Source of the DNA: Pseudomonas sp. 5P_3.1_Bac2
Lineage (GTDB): Bacteria; Pseudomonadota; Gammaproteobacteria; Pseudomonadales; Pseudomonadaceae
Direction of reading: 5' to 3'
DNA length: 64,000 nt
Assembly (NCBI RefSeq): GCF_025465995.1
Contig: NZ_JANLNY010000030.1
Coordinates: forward strand, 186,001 to 250,000
Below the pieces are notes generated by a model. It worked only from the letters and a program-made list of their open reading frames with translations. It searched no databases and had not been told where the DNA came from. Positions 44,900 to 53,719 of the stretch are shown in pieces. Both the position numbers and the translations under genes were made by a program. Numbering within the stretch: the stretch's first letter is position 1; every line of letters starts with the position of its first letter.

Positions 44900-46234
44900 T
44901 TACCCGACCTGGGCCTCGTCAGTCCTGCGTTGCTTGTAGGCGGTGAGGCGCTCGATCATGTAGCGCACGTGCACATGCAACTGGTACAGCTCGCTGGAAT
45001 AGGACAGCGGCACTTCGACCCGACCGAGTTCTTCCTCCAGGGCTTCGAGGCGTTCAATTTCGGCGTCCAGGCTGTTATTGAGCTGGCCTTTATAGAGCTG
45101 CTGATCGATCTCGCGCAGGTGCTTGTACCAGCGATAAATGCGCGCGCGGATACGCCACTGGTAAATCGGCCCAATGGCCTTAAACAGCGGGAAGAGCAGC
45201 ACCAGCAGGGGGATGGCGAGGATGATGTAGCGATCCGCCAGGGAGGCAATACGAAACGGCACATAGCGCTGCAAAATCGGCAGGCCTTTGTCGTAGTAGT
45301 AATCGGCTTCGCTTAAGGTCTTTAGCGAGCGCGGCGGCTTGGCCGGATAGCTGCCCGCGGCGTCGAGCAGGCTGCCGGAGGCCAACACGGTTTTCGCGGC
45401 TTCAAGAATCAGCGGCGTCAGCGACGGGTGGAAGGATTCGCCAGCCACCAGCGTGGCCAGCGGGCCGACGGTGGTGATGTCGTGATCGGGGCTGTTGTGG
45501 GCCAAACTGAGCATGCCTTCGCCCACTGCCACTTGGCTCAGGTAAGGCAGGCGCGCCAGGTAGGCGGCGCTGCGCCCGAGGCTGATCAAGCGCACGCTGG
45601 GCTCGGCGGCCAACTGTTGAATCAAGGCGTTTTGCGCCGGGCCAATAAAAAACGCGCCATCCAATTCATCACTCAGCAGACCTTGTACCGCCCGGCTGCC
45701 ACCGACTTGCTGCCAGGTGGCGGGGTACTGTTCGGCGCTCAAACCGTTGGCATTAAACAGCGCGCTGGTGATGGCCAAGGTGCCGCTATTGGCCGAGCCG
45801 ATGGCCAGGCGCAGCTTGCTGAGGTCATCGAGTTTGGCAAACTCAACCGTGCTGCGCACAAACAGCCACAGCGGTTCCTGATACATCACGCCGAGGCCGC
45901 TCAAGGTCTCGCGCACCTTCGGTGGTAGCGTCAGTTCTTGGCCGCTTTGCACCAAGGCCAGATGCACCTCGCCCTGTACCAGCTTATTGAGGTTGTCTTG
46001 CGAGCCGCTGCTTTCAACTAAATCGAGGGTAAAGCCCTGATCCTTTAATTCGGCCTGCAACAGCTTGGCAAAAGCGTGATAGCCACCATTGGCGCTGCCG
46101 GTGGCCATGGTGGCATGCATAGGCGGTGGCGGTGCGACGAAGTAAAACAAGGCACCGACTAAACCGGCTAAGACTGGGACTATCCACAGGTTAGTGAGGA
46201 TGAGAATTTTCAGGTCGTGCAGTATTCGGCGCAT
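44900..46234 (-). CDS. TAXI-family TRAP solute-binding protein with membrane anchors
   Basis: 444 residues. One membrane helix near the N-terminus (residues 14-34) precedes the binding domain: MATGSANGGYHAFAKLLQAE, LDLVESSGSQDNLNKLVQGE, LRLAIGSANSGTLAITSALF. A second helix near 335-357 (IILAIPLLVLLFPLFKAIGP) is followed by a cytoplasmic helical tail. Standard TAXI proteins are about 320 residues and secreted, so the C-terminal membrane part is an addition. No TRAP permease gene adjoins. It may be a membrane-tethered sensor or binding protein. AAGGA precedes the ATG. Confidence 0.86.
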   Translation of the reverse strand: MRRILHDLKILILTNLWIVPVLAGLVGALFYFVAPPPPMHATMATGSANGGYHAFAKLLQAELKDQGFTLDLVESSGSQDNLNKLVQGEVHLALVQSGQELTLPPKVRETLSGLGVMYQEPLWLFVRSTVEFAKLDDLSKLRLAIGSANSGTLAITSALFNANGLSAEQYPATWQQVGGSRAVQGLLSDELDGAFFIGPAQNALIQQLAAEPSVRLISLGRSAAYLARLPYLSQVAVGEGMLSLAHNSPDHDITTVGPLATLVAGESFHPSLTPLILEAAKTVLASGSLLDAAGSYPAKPPRSLKTLSEADYYYDKGLPILQRYVPFRIASLADRYIILAIPLLVLLFPLFKAIGPIYQWRIRARIYRWYKHLREIDQQLYKGQLNNSLDAEIERLEALEEELGRVEVPLSYSSELYQLHVHVRYMIERLTAYKQRRTDEAQVG

Positions 46235-46375
46235 CCAACAATCCTTGTATTGAGCAAGTCTGGGAGCTAATTACTAGGACAGGCTATAGAGGGATATTTG
46301 TCTTTTGTCTAAAAAATAGGTTGTATGTCATATTGGCATTAGTTAATTTTGCTTTTTTTGAAATGGTTCAACGAC

Positions 46376-47203
46376 ATGTCCTTGTATAGGTTTATGGGGC
46401 GTTTATTCCCATTTGTCCAACAACAACAGAATTTACATATTTTTTCCGATGCAAACAGCAGCGCGAACGCCGTATTTAACGCTTTAGCCAACCCGCAAAA
46501 CTTTGAAGAACGTCGCGCCTGCAACTTTATTACTGATGGCCAAGGCCAGTTATTTGTCAAAACGGTGACCTTGAAGAGCCTGGCCTCGCGCCTGCGAGTC
46601 ACCTTTGGCTGGCGCCGCCGCAGCGGTCAATACGATTGGCCGGTGGCGGAGTTGTTGAATAACTTAGGTGCACATAACCAAGGTTCGCCGACGCCGAAAC
46701 TGCGTGGCTTTGGTTTTAGGCGCAGCAGCTTGGGCTTGGTTCATGAGTTTTATCTGATTACTGAGGCCTTGGCCGGCTATCAAGATGCTCGGCATGCTTT
46801 AGCTTCAGGCGAAGTGGATGTGCTCAAGGCTGTTGAGTCGATCTTCAACCTGATGGTCGAGTTGCATAGCAAGAATGTTCACCATCTGGATTTGTGGTGC
46901 GCCAATATCATGCTCGACCCCCAGGGGCAGGCGCAGATTAAGGCCATCGACTTAGAGAACTGCTATGTCGGCGCTACTGAGCACCTCAGCCAAGTATTAG
47001 CCTTCCAGTTTGGCTTTTTATATTACGAGGGGCTTAAGGCTTATCTTTCTGAAGAGGAGTACGACGAGTTAGTTAAGCAAGCGCTGGGTTATTTCAGTCA
47101 CATTGATTTAGCGGTATTTATGCCGATTTATAGCATCTGCAAACACCGGCATATCAGCCGCAAAGGGCGGATTAAACTGCTTAAGCGCGGGCATTTACCC
47201 TAA
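46376..47203 (+). CDS. Lipopolysaccharide kinase/InaA-like protein
   Basis: 275 residues from the ATG at 46376; an upstream TTG could add nine. A kinase-like fold is indicated by the catalytic loop HHLDLWCANIMLDPQGQ (D and N in place) and the metal site KAIDLENCYVG. This matches Kdo/WaaP/InaA-type small kinases that phosphorylate LPS core sugars or unknown targets. The upstream 120 bases are AT-rich and carry the promoter. Not in an LPS locus here, so the target is uncertain. Confidence 0.78.
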   Translation: MSLYRFMGRLFPFVQQQQNLHIFSDANSSANAVFNALANPQNFEERRACNFITDGQGQLFVKTVTLKSLASRLRVTFGWRRRSGQYDWPVAELLNNLGAHNQGSPTPKLRGFGFRRSSLGLVHEFYLITEALAGYQDARHALASGEVDVLKAVESIFNLMVELHSKNVHHLDLWCANIMLDPQGQAQIKAIDLENCYVGATEHLSQVLAFQFGFLYYEGLKAYLSEEEYDELVKQALGYFSHIDLAVFMPIYSICKHRHISRKGRIKLLKRGHLP

Positions 47204-47321
47204 CTCACCCTTGGCTGTCGGAGCAGGTTCAATCCGACTGAATCAGTGGTAGCCTTGTCGATTTATTGGCCCAAGCACAGCAGCAATTGCTGAGTCGGGC
47301 ACTTAGGTTCAAGGCCAGCCC

Positions 47322-48542
47322 ATGCGTATTCTGCACACTTCCGATTGGCACCTAGGCCAACACTTTATGGGCAAGACCCGCCAAGCCGAGCATCAGGCAT
47401 TTTGTGCCTGGATGATCGAGCAGGTGCGCGCCCATGGGGTGGATGCGCTGCTGATTGCCGGGGATATTTTCGACACCGGCGCGCCGCCCAGCTATGCCCG
47501 CGAGCAGTACAACCGCTTTATCGTCGAGCTGCGTGCCACTGGCTGTGAACTGGTGGTGTTGGGCGGCAATCACGACTCCGTGGCCATGCTCAGTGAAAGC
47601 CAAAGCCTGCTGGCCGAACTGGGCACGCGGGTGATTCCGGGTGTGTGTAGCGAGCTCAGTGAGCAACTTTTAGTGCTGCATCAGCGTGACGGTCAGCCGG
47701 GCGCGCTGCTGTGTGGCATCCCCTTTATTCGGCCGCGCGATGTGCTGCACAGTCAGGCCGGGCAGAGCGCGCAGGACAAACAGTTGTCGCTGCAACAAGC
47801 CATCGCTGAGCATTATCAGCAGCTGTATGCCTTGGCTGAGGCCAAGCGAGTGGAGCTGGGCGGGCAGCTGCCGATTATCGCCACTGGCCATCTCACCACT
47901 GTCGGCGCCAGCGCCAGTGATTCGGTGCGGGAGATTTATGTCGGCAGCCTTGAGGCTTTTCCCACCAGTGCCTTTCCGCCAGCGGCCTATATCGCCTTGG
48001 GCCATATTCACCGGCCGCAGAAGGTCGGCGGCTTAGAGCATATCCGCTACAGCGGCTCGCCGCTTGCCCTGAGTTTTGATGAGGCTAGGCAACAAAAAGA
48101 AGTGCTGTTGGTTGAGCTGGATGCGGGCGGCCTGCGGCAGATTACGCCCTTACCGGTGCCGTGTTTTCAGCCATTGTTGTCGCTGCGCGGCTCGTTAGCC
48201 GAGTTGGCTGAGTCAATCAAACAAGCCGCCAGCCAAGGCACTGCCGAAACCCCGGTGTGGCTGGAAGTGCTGGTCACTAGCGATGATTATCTAACCGATC
48301 TGCAAGTGCGTATCGAGGCGCTGTGCCAAGGTTTGCCGGTGGAAGTGCTGCGGGTGCGCCGTGAAAGGGGGAGCGCCAGCGCAGGTTTAACCGCCAGCGC
48401 CGGGGAAACCCTGGATGAACTCAGCGTGAGCGAGGTGTTTAGCCGCCGCCTGCAGCAGGAGCAATTAGCTCCGGCTGAGGTGACGCAGCTCGAGGGTTTA
48501 TACGGCGCGGTGCTGGAGCAACTGCGCAGCCCCGACAGTTAA
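47322..48542 (+). CDS. sbcD: SbcCD nuclease subunit SbcD
   Basis: 406 residues. Metallophosphoesterase motifs are all present: LHTSDWHLGQ, LIAGDIFDTGAPP, LVVLGGNHDS, IATGHLT and ALGHIHRPQ. SbcD cleaves DNA hairpins and ends as part of the SbcCD complex with the SbcC ATPase. AAGG precedes the ATG. Normally sbcC follows at once; here a convergent transporter gene ends 21 bases after sbcD, so no sbcC is present. Confidence 0.95.
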   Translation: MRILHTSDWHLGQHFMGKTRQAEHQAFCAWMIEQVRAHGVDALLIAGDIFDTGAPPSYAREQYNRFIVELRATGCELVVLGGNHDSVAMLSESQSLLAELGTRVIPGVCSELSEQLLVLHQRDGQPGALLCGIPFIRPRDVLHSQAGQSAQDKQLSLQQAIAEHYQQLYALAEAKRVELGGQLPIIATGHLTTVGASASDSVREIYVGSLEAFPTSAFPPAAYIALGHIHRPQKVGGLEHIRYSGSPLALSFDEARQQKEVLLVELDAGGLRQITPLPVPCFQPLLSLRGSLAELAESIKQAASQGTAETPVWLEVLVTSDDYLTDLQVRIEALCQGLPVEVLRVRRERGSASAGLTASAGETLDELSVSEVFSRRLQQEQLAPAEVTQLEGLYGAVLEQLRSPDS

Positions 48543-48563
48543 ACCGGCTAAGCCGCGCCTAAG

Positions 48564-49961
48564 TTACACGCGCACTGGCGGCAGTTTTTTCGGCAGGTAC
48601 AAAAACAGCGTGGTGGCCAGCAAGGTCATCACCGCGAGGCCGATGTAAGTGCAGGAGAACGCATCCATCAGGCTGTCTTGCGCCAGGCTGCCTTGCGCGG
48701 GATTAAAGATCGCCAGCATGGCCCCGGCCAAAGACACTGCCAGACCAATTGCCAACTGAATGGTCACCGACATCAAGCTGGTGCCGCTGCTGGCCTGTTG
48801 GTTATCCAGATCGGTGAGGGTGAAGGTGCCGAGCGAGGTGTACTGGATATAGGTGCTGGCGCCGATCAAGCACAGCAGCAGTAACAACACGGGCCATGGC
48901 GTGGTGGGGCTGACCAGGGCCATGCAGGCCAGCAGCACGCTTTGGATCGGCGTGTTGAGCAGCAGCACTCGGCGGTAGCCGAAACGGGCAATCATCCAGT
49001 TCATCATGGTCTTGCTGGCCATGCCGGCGAGGGTCAGCGGGATCATGCTCATACCCGCCACCGATGGCGAATAGCCCAAGCCCACTTGCAGCATCAGCGG
49101 GGTGAGGAAGGGCATGGCCGAGCTGCCCAAGCGCGACAGCAGGTTGGCCAGAATGCCAACGGTAAAGCTGCGCACGCGAAACAGCGACAGGGCAAACAGT
49201 GGGTGTTTCTTGCGTGCGGCATGCAGGCCGTAGAGCAGCAGCGCCGCTAAAGCGATCAGCACCATCCACAGTGGGCTGAACATGGTGTTGCCGGCCAGGC
49301 TTTCGATGCCGAGGATGATCGACAGGGTAAAGGCGCCGAACAGGACAAAGCCCACTGTGTCAAAACGCCAGGTTTTTTCCGGGCGCAGATCAGGCATCAG
49401 CTTGTAGGTTGCCAGCGCGCCGAGCAGGCCGATGGGCAGGTTAAGGGCAAAAATCCAACGCCAGCTGGCGAACTCCACCAGCCAGCCTCCGATGGTCGGG
49501 CCGATCAGAGGGCCGACCAAGCCGGGCAGGGTGATAAAGCTCATGACCTTGACCAGCTCGCTGCGCGGATAAGCCCGCAGTACGACTAAGCGACCCACCG
49601 GCATCATCAGGGCGCCGCCGACGGCTTGGACGATCCGCGCCGCCATCAGGGTGTTAAGGCTGTTAACGAAGGTGCACAGCAGCGAGCCGAGGGTAAACAG
49701 CATGATCGCCATAAAGAAAATGCGCCGGCTGCCAAAGCGATCCGCCAGCCAGCCGGAGGCCGGAATCAAAATGGCCACGGTAATTAAATAAGCCAGAATC
49801 ACCCCGTGCATGCGCAGCGGGTTTTCTCCCAGCTCGTGGGCCATCGCCGGCAAGGCCGTGTTGAGGATGGTGCCATCCAAGGCTTGCATAAAAAACGCCA
49901 CCGCCACCAACCAGGGCAGAAAGCGCGCAGTGCGTGGGTCAAGCAGGCTATGCAGAGACAC
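48564..49961 (-). CDS. MFS multidrug transporter, DHA2 family (MdtD-like)
   Basis: 465 residues from a GTG start with AAGG upstream; 14 hydrophobic segments. Motifs include LDGTILNTALPAMAHELGE (DHA2 motif D1) and GWLADRFGSRRIFFMAIMLF (motif A). It exports drugs or metabolites by proton antiport. Similar length to E. coli MdtD. Convergent with sbcD and upstream of nothing on its strand. Substrate unknown. Confidence 0.88.
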   Translation of the reverse strand: MSLHSLLDPRTARFLPWLVAVAFFMQALDGTILNTALPAMAHELGENPLRMHGVILAYLITVAILIPASGWLADRFGSRRIFFMAIMLFTLGSLLCTFVNSLNTLMAARIVQAVGGALMMPVGRLVVLRAYPRSELVKVMSFITLPGLVGPLIGPTIGGWLVEFASWRWIFALNLPIGLLGALATYKLMPDLRPEKTWRFDTVGFVLFGAFTLSIILGIESLAGNTMFSPLWMVLIALAALLLYGLHAARKKHPLFALSLFRVRSFTVGILANLLSRLGSSAMPFLTPLMLQVGLGYSPSVAGMSMIPLTLAGMASKTMMNWMIARFGYRRVLLLNTPIQSVLLACMALVSPTTPWPVLLLLLCLIGASTYIQYTSLGTFTLTDLDNQQASSGTSLMSVTIQLAIGLAVSLAGAMLAIFNPAQGSLAQDSLMDAFSCTYIGLAVMTLLATTLFLYLPKKLPPVRV

Positions 49962-50048
49962 GAAGTACCTTGTCAGTCTGGGGATGAGGCCTGACTTAAG
50001 TGCACAGCCAGGTTTGCTCGGGAGGGCTAGGCAAACCTTGGAGTGCGA

Positions 50049-50882
50049 TTAGTAGCCAGAGTTGCTTGCTGCGGGAGTGCCAGCGTCAGTTTTAAACTTA
50101 GCTAACAATGCCTTGGCTGCGTTGTTGAGCAGGGAGCTATCGACGCCTACGGCGACGAACTGCGCGCCTTGCTCGATATAGTGTTTAGCCAGCGCCTCGT
50201 TGGCACACAGGATACCAGCGGCCTTGCCGGCCTGGCGAATACGCTGGATGGCGTCATCAATCACCGCGCGCACGGCCGGGTGATCGGCCTGACCGGCATA
50301 GCCCATCGACGCCGACAAGTCCGCCGGGCCGATAAACACACCGTCAACGCCCTCGGTAGCGGCGATGGCATCTAGGTTGGCAATCGCCTCGCAGGTTTCC
50401 ACCTGCACCAGCAAGCACACCTGCGCGTTAGCCTCGCTGATGTAATTGCTGAAGCGGTGCCAGCGCGAGGAGCGCGAAATGCCACTGCCCATGCCACGCA
50501 CGCCTTGTGGCGGGTAGCGCATGTAGCTCACGGCCGCCCGGGCCTGTTCGGCTGTGTCGATCATCGGCAGCAGCAGGGTTTGCGCGCCGATGTCCAGATA
50601 CTGCTTAACCAAGGTCATATCGCTGACCGGCAAACGCACCACGCCATGGCTGCAGACACTGCCCGGCACCGCTTGGGCGCCGCTGGCGATGGCTTGCAGT
50701 TGGCCGAGGGTACTGCGCAGATCGTTGGGCACGTGCTCGTTATCGATCAGCAGCCAGTCGTAGCCGGCGCCGCTGAGCAGTTCGGCTGAATAGCTATCGG
50801 CCAGGCCCAGCCACAGACCGATCTGGGTCTGCCCGGCGGCCAGGGCCGCTTTAAACGGGTTATGTAGACGCGGTGCGCTCAT
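50049..50882 (-). CDS. HpaI-type class II pyruvate aldolase
   Basis: 277 residues of the HpcH/HpaI family: FKAALAAGQTQIGLWLGLAD, YDWLLIDNEHVPNDLRS, LVQVETCEAIANLDAIAATE (metal-binding glutamate) and GVDGVFIGPADLSASMGYAG. The E. coli homologue splits 4-hydroxy-2-oxoheptanedioate into pyruvate and succinic semialdehyde. Last gene of a four-gene operon with HpaH-type hydratase 9 bases before it. AAGGG precedes the ATG. The substrate is inferred from the pairing with HpaH. Confidence 0.88.
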   Translation of the reverse strand: MSAPRLHNPFKAALAAGQTQIGLWLGLADSYSAELLSGAGYDWLLIDNEHVPNDLRSTLGQLQAIASGAQAVPGSVCSHGVVRLPVSDMTLVKQYLDIGAQTLLLPMIDTAEQARAAVSYMRYPPQGVRGMGSGISRSSRWHRFSNYISEANAQVCLLVQVETCEAIANLDAIAATEGVDGVFIGPADLSASMGYAGQADHPAVRAVIDDAIQRIRQAGKAAGILCANEALAKHYIEQGAQFVAVGVDSSLLNNAAKALLAKFKTDAGTPAASNSGY

Positions 50883-50891
50883 GATCAGCCC

Positions 50892-51695
50892 TTAGACGAA
50901 ACGGAATGAGACGTTGCCCAGCGGGCCGTAGTCCGCATGGATATGATCGCCGGCCACGCAACCGACCGGGCGGGTGAAGGAGCCCGCGAGGACGACTTGT
51001 CCGGCTTCCAGACCCTCGCCATAAGGCGCCAGTTTGTTAGCCAGCCAGGCCACCCCCGTGGCCGGATGGTTGAGCACTGCAGCGGCCACGCCGGACTCTT
51101 CAATCACCGCGTTTTTGTACAGCAGCGCGCTGACCCAGCGCAGGTCCACCGCATCCGGCTTAACCGGACGCCCACCCAAGACGATGCCGGCGTTGGCGGC
51201 GTTGTCGGAGATGGTGTCGAAGACCTTGCGTGGCGCTTTGCTATGGCGATCGAACTGCTCGATGCGCGAGTCGATGATTTCCAGCGCCGGCACCACGTAA
51301 TCGGTGGCGGCCAGCACATCAAAGATGGTCACGTTCGGGCCTTTGAGTGGCTTCGCTAGAATAAACGCCAGCTCTACTTCCACCCGTGGTGCGATAAAGC
51401 GCGATACCGGGATATCGCTGCCCTGATTGAAGAACATGTCATCAAGCAGGGTGCCGAAATCCGGCTCGTTAATCTGGCTGCTGATCTGCATGGCGCGGGA
51501 GGTCAGGCCGATTTTATGGCCTTTGATTACGCGCCCCTCGGCCAGCTTGAGTTGCACCCAAGCGCGGGAAATGGCGTAACCATCTTCGATGGTCATGTCC
51601 GGGAAGCGCTTGGAGAAGTGCTCGGTTTGTACCCGTTGTTGTTCGGCCTGATGCAGTTCGGCGGCCAGTTGGGTGATTTGTGCTTGCTCGAGCAT
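50892..51695 (-). CDS. HpaH-type 2-oxo-hept-4-ene-1,7-dioate hydratase
   Basis: 267 residues from the ATG at 51695 with AAGGA upstream, exactly the length of E. coli HpaH; a TTG two codons earlier is less likely. Family signatures: VIKGHKIGLTSRAMQISSQI, EPDFGTLLDDMFF, FIAPRVEVELAFILAKPLKG and the end GCVAGDHIHADYGPLGNVSF. HpaH adds water to 2-hydroxyhepta-2,4-dienedioate, feeding HpaI. It differs from MhpD (58399), the C5 paralogue in this window. It lies between the hydrolase pair and HpaI gene. Confidence 0.9.
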   Translation of the reverse strand: MLEQAQITQLAAELHQAEQQRVQTEHFSKRFPDMTIEDGYAISRAWVQLKLAEGRVIKGHKIGLTSRAMQISSQINEPDFGTLLDDMFFNQGSDIPVSRFIAPRVEVELAFILAKPLKGPNVTIFDVLAATDYVVPALEIIDSRIEQFDRHSKAPRKVFDTISDNAANAGIVLGGRPVKPDAVDLRWVSALLYKNAVIEESGVAAAVLNHPATGVAWLANKLAPYGEGLEAGQVVLAGSFTRPVGCVAGDHIHADYGPLGNVSFRFV

Positions 51696-51736
51696 GGTCA
51701 ATCCTTAGGCGCAGGGTGGTGCCTGCGCGAATAAAG

Positions 51737-52600
51737 TCAGGCGCGCAGAAAGTTAATCGCGGCGGCGTTAAAGGTGGCGGCTTGCTCGTAGTGCGCCCAG
51801 ATGCGGCACTCGGCGATTTCCAGCAGTTGGGCGTTGGGTGCCAGTTCAGCAATCTTGCGCGCGTTATCGACAAACATGTGTTGGATGCTCACCGCGGCGA
51901 TGACCAGAATCGGTGTTTGCAGCGCGCGCCACTGGGCGTGACTCAAGAACTGTTCCGGCTGCGCCGAAGACATCATATTGGCCATGCGCACCGGCAGGTT
52001 GTCGCACTCATAGCAGTCGAGGCGGGCACTGACCAAGTCGGGCATCAGGCTTTTTTCGGGGTTATAGAACAGCGCCGAGACGATTTTTTCGACGTTTTCC
52101 CACGTCAGGTTTTCCGTAGCGGCGCCACGGCGCTCTTTGACCCCGGAGATAAACTTGCCGACTTCTTCTTCGTTCACCACCACGGCGCCCGGCGACACCA
52201 TCACCACTTTATTGACCCGCTCCGGGTGGTGATGGGCCATATGGATGGCGATGGCTGAGCCTAGGGCCACGCCAATAAACGAGGCCTTGTCGATGGCCAT
52301 GGCATCCATAAAGTCGCGCACGTGGGTGCGGTACACGCTGGGCGTGTAAGGGTAGTCCGGCGCTTCACTGAGGCCGTTGCCGATCATGTCCAGGGCGATC
52401 ACCCGGTAGTGCTCGGAAAGTGCAGCAATGTTGGCGCAGAAGTATTCCAGGCTGCCGGTGGCGCCGTGCAGCAAAATCAGCACGGGCGCATCGGCTTTGC
52501 CGGCTTCCAGGTAGCGCGTGCTGACGCCTTGCACGTCGATCCAGGCCAGCTGGTGGGGCGTGCGGAACAGGTGTTTCCAAATGCTCTGATAGGACGACAT
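51737..52600 (-). CDS. Alpha/beta hydrolase paralogue lacking the catalytic triad
   Basis: 287 residues from MSSYQSIWKHLFRTPHQLAW, whose start aligns with the neighbouring paralogue; a TTG five codons earlier is an alternative. It has the fold of meta-cleavage-product hydrolases, but the nucleophile elbow reads GVALG (A112, not Ser), the acid position reads AAVSIQ (S238, not Asp), and the histidine position reads ECRIWAHYE (I267, not His). I checked the serine and histidine positions in the DNA. It cannot act as a normal serine hydrolase. It may be a pseudoenzyme partner, a binder, or an enzyme of another type. Operon: after the active paralogue, before HpaH. Confidence 0.88.
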   Translation of the reverse strand: MSSYQSIWKHLFRTPHQLAWIDVQGVSTRYLEAGKADAPVLILLHGATGSLEYFCANIAALSEHYRVIALDMIGNGLSEAPDYPYTPSVYRTHVRDFMDAMAIDKASFIGVALGSAIAIHMAHHHPERVNKVVMVSPGAVVVNEEEVGKFISGVKERRGAATENLTWENVEKIVSALFYNPEKSLMPDLVSARLDCYECDNLPVRMANMMSSAQPEQFLSHAQWRALQTPILVIAAVSIQHMFVDNARKIAELAPNAQLLEIAECRIWAHYEQAATFNAAAINFLRA

Positions 52601-52666
52601 AAATTTCGTATCCAAACACAGCCCGGGCGTCCTAAGGCTGGCTTAGGACGGGCAGGCTTTAGTCAA

Positions 52667-53533
52667 TTAGGCCTGGGCTTGCAGGAACTCGATGCTCAGC
52701 TGATTAAACTGCTCAGCCTGTTCATACTGTGCCCAGTGGTCACAGCCGTGCATTTCCACTACTCGCGCATTGGGCGCGGTGTCACCGATGGCGTAGGCGT
52801 TACGCAGGAACATATTCGGTGCATCCACTGCGGCAATGCTCAGAATCGGCTGTTTAAGTTCAGCCCACTGCGCCGGTTGCAGATCCTGGCCGCCCAGGCT
52901 GAAGGCCAGCAGATGGGGCATGGCCGCTTGCATACGCGGGTCTTGATAGATGTCCAGGCGAATGGCGATGAGGTCGTCGATCAGGTCGGCGGGCTTGAGC
53001 ATCAAACCGCTCATGGCTGTGCGCACTGTTTCCCAGGTCGGCGTGGTGGCCGCGGCGCTGCGCCGTTTACGCACGCCTTCGGCAACCCGGCGCTCTTCTT
53101 CGGCATCGACGATGATGCCGGCGGGCGCGACCATGATCAGTTTATTCACCCGCGCAGGTGCACTGTGTGCCAGTTGCGCAGCGACCCATGAGCCCAACGA
53201 CACGCCAATTAAAGAGGCGCTGGCGATGTGCAGGGCATCCATAAAACCGCGGACGTGTTCGGCGTAATGCTCGATCAGGTAGTCGTAATCCGGTTTGTCG
53301 GTGGCGCCGCAGCCGAGCATGTCGATGCCAAACACATGGAAGTGCTCAGCGTAAGCGGCGTAGTTGGCGCAGAAGTTTTCCAGGCTGCCGGCGGTGCCGT
53401 GCAACAGAATCAGCACCGGTGCACCGGGCTTACCCGCTTCTAGATAGCGGGTGCTGACGCCATTGACGTCGACCCAGTTGAGGCGGTGGGGCGTGCGGAA
53501 CAGGTACTTCCAAATGCTTTTATAGTTATCCAT
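52667..53533 (-). CDS. Alpha/beta hydrolase, meta-cleavage-product type, catalytic residues intact
   Basis: 288 residues, MDNYKSIWKYLFRTPHRLNW. The triad is complete: S112 in GVSLGS, D237 in IAAVDAPN and H266 in GCDHWAQYEQ. The oxyanion-loop region is LLHGTAGSLENFCANYAAYA. Related to MhpC (57516) and a close tandem paralogue of the next gene. It probably hydrolyses a C-C bond of a ring-cleavage product, though esterase action is possible. AAGG precedes the ATG. First gene of the leftward operon whose promoter has an MhpR-type box. Confidence 0.9.
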   Translation of the reverse strand: MDNYKSIWKYLFRTPHRLNWVDVNGVSTRYLEAGKPGAPVLILLHGTAGSLENFCANYAAYAEHFHVFGIDMLGCGATDKPDYDYLIEHYAEHVRGFMDALHIASASLIGVSLGSWVAAQLAHSAPARVNKLIMVAPAGIIVDAEEERRVAEGVRKRRSAAATTPTWETVRTAMSGLMLKPADLIDDLIAIRLDIYQDPRMQAAMPHLLAFSLGGQDLQPAQWAELKQPILSIAAVDAPNMFLRNAYAIGDTAPNARVVEMHGCDHWAQYEQAEQFNQLSIEFLQAQA

Positions 53534-53675
53534 GGGGCGACCTTTTGGCTAAGCCTGTGCCCGGCACCTTATTCGTGGTGCCTGCACAGGTGACGGCATG
53601 GCTGTGCTCGCGCGAGGCTGGCAGTGCCAAGCGCGCGATACAGCGCAAATCTCATGCTGTGTATGGCATGTTTCG

Positions 53676-53705
53676 ACAGTAGCCAAGTCGCTTATCGGGC
53701 TGCAA
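53676..53705 (-). promoter_or_regulatory. Candidate promoter of the hydrolase/hpaH/hpaI operon
   Basis: Minus strand TTGCAG (53705-53700), 18-base spacer, TACTGT (53681-53676). The spacing from the MhpR-type box equals that in the mhpA promoter, which is the main support. Confidence 0.55.
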
Positions 53706-53719
53706 CGCATACCGTATTT

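Noticed and set aside
50010..50038. Hairpin AGGTTTGC/GCAAACCT as terminator of the hpaI operon
   Set aside because: The stem is exact but the 13-base loop and lack of a T run make termination doubtful.
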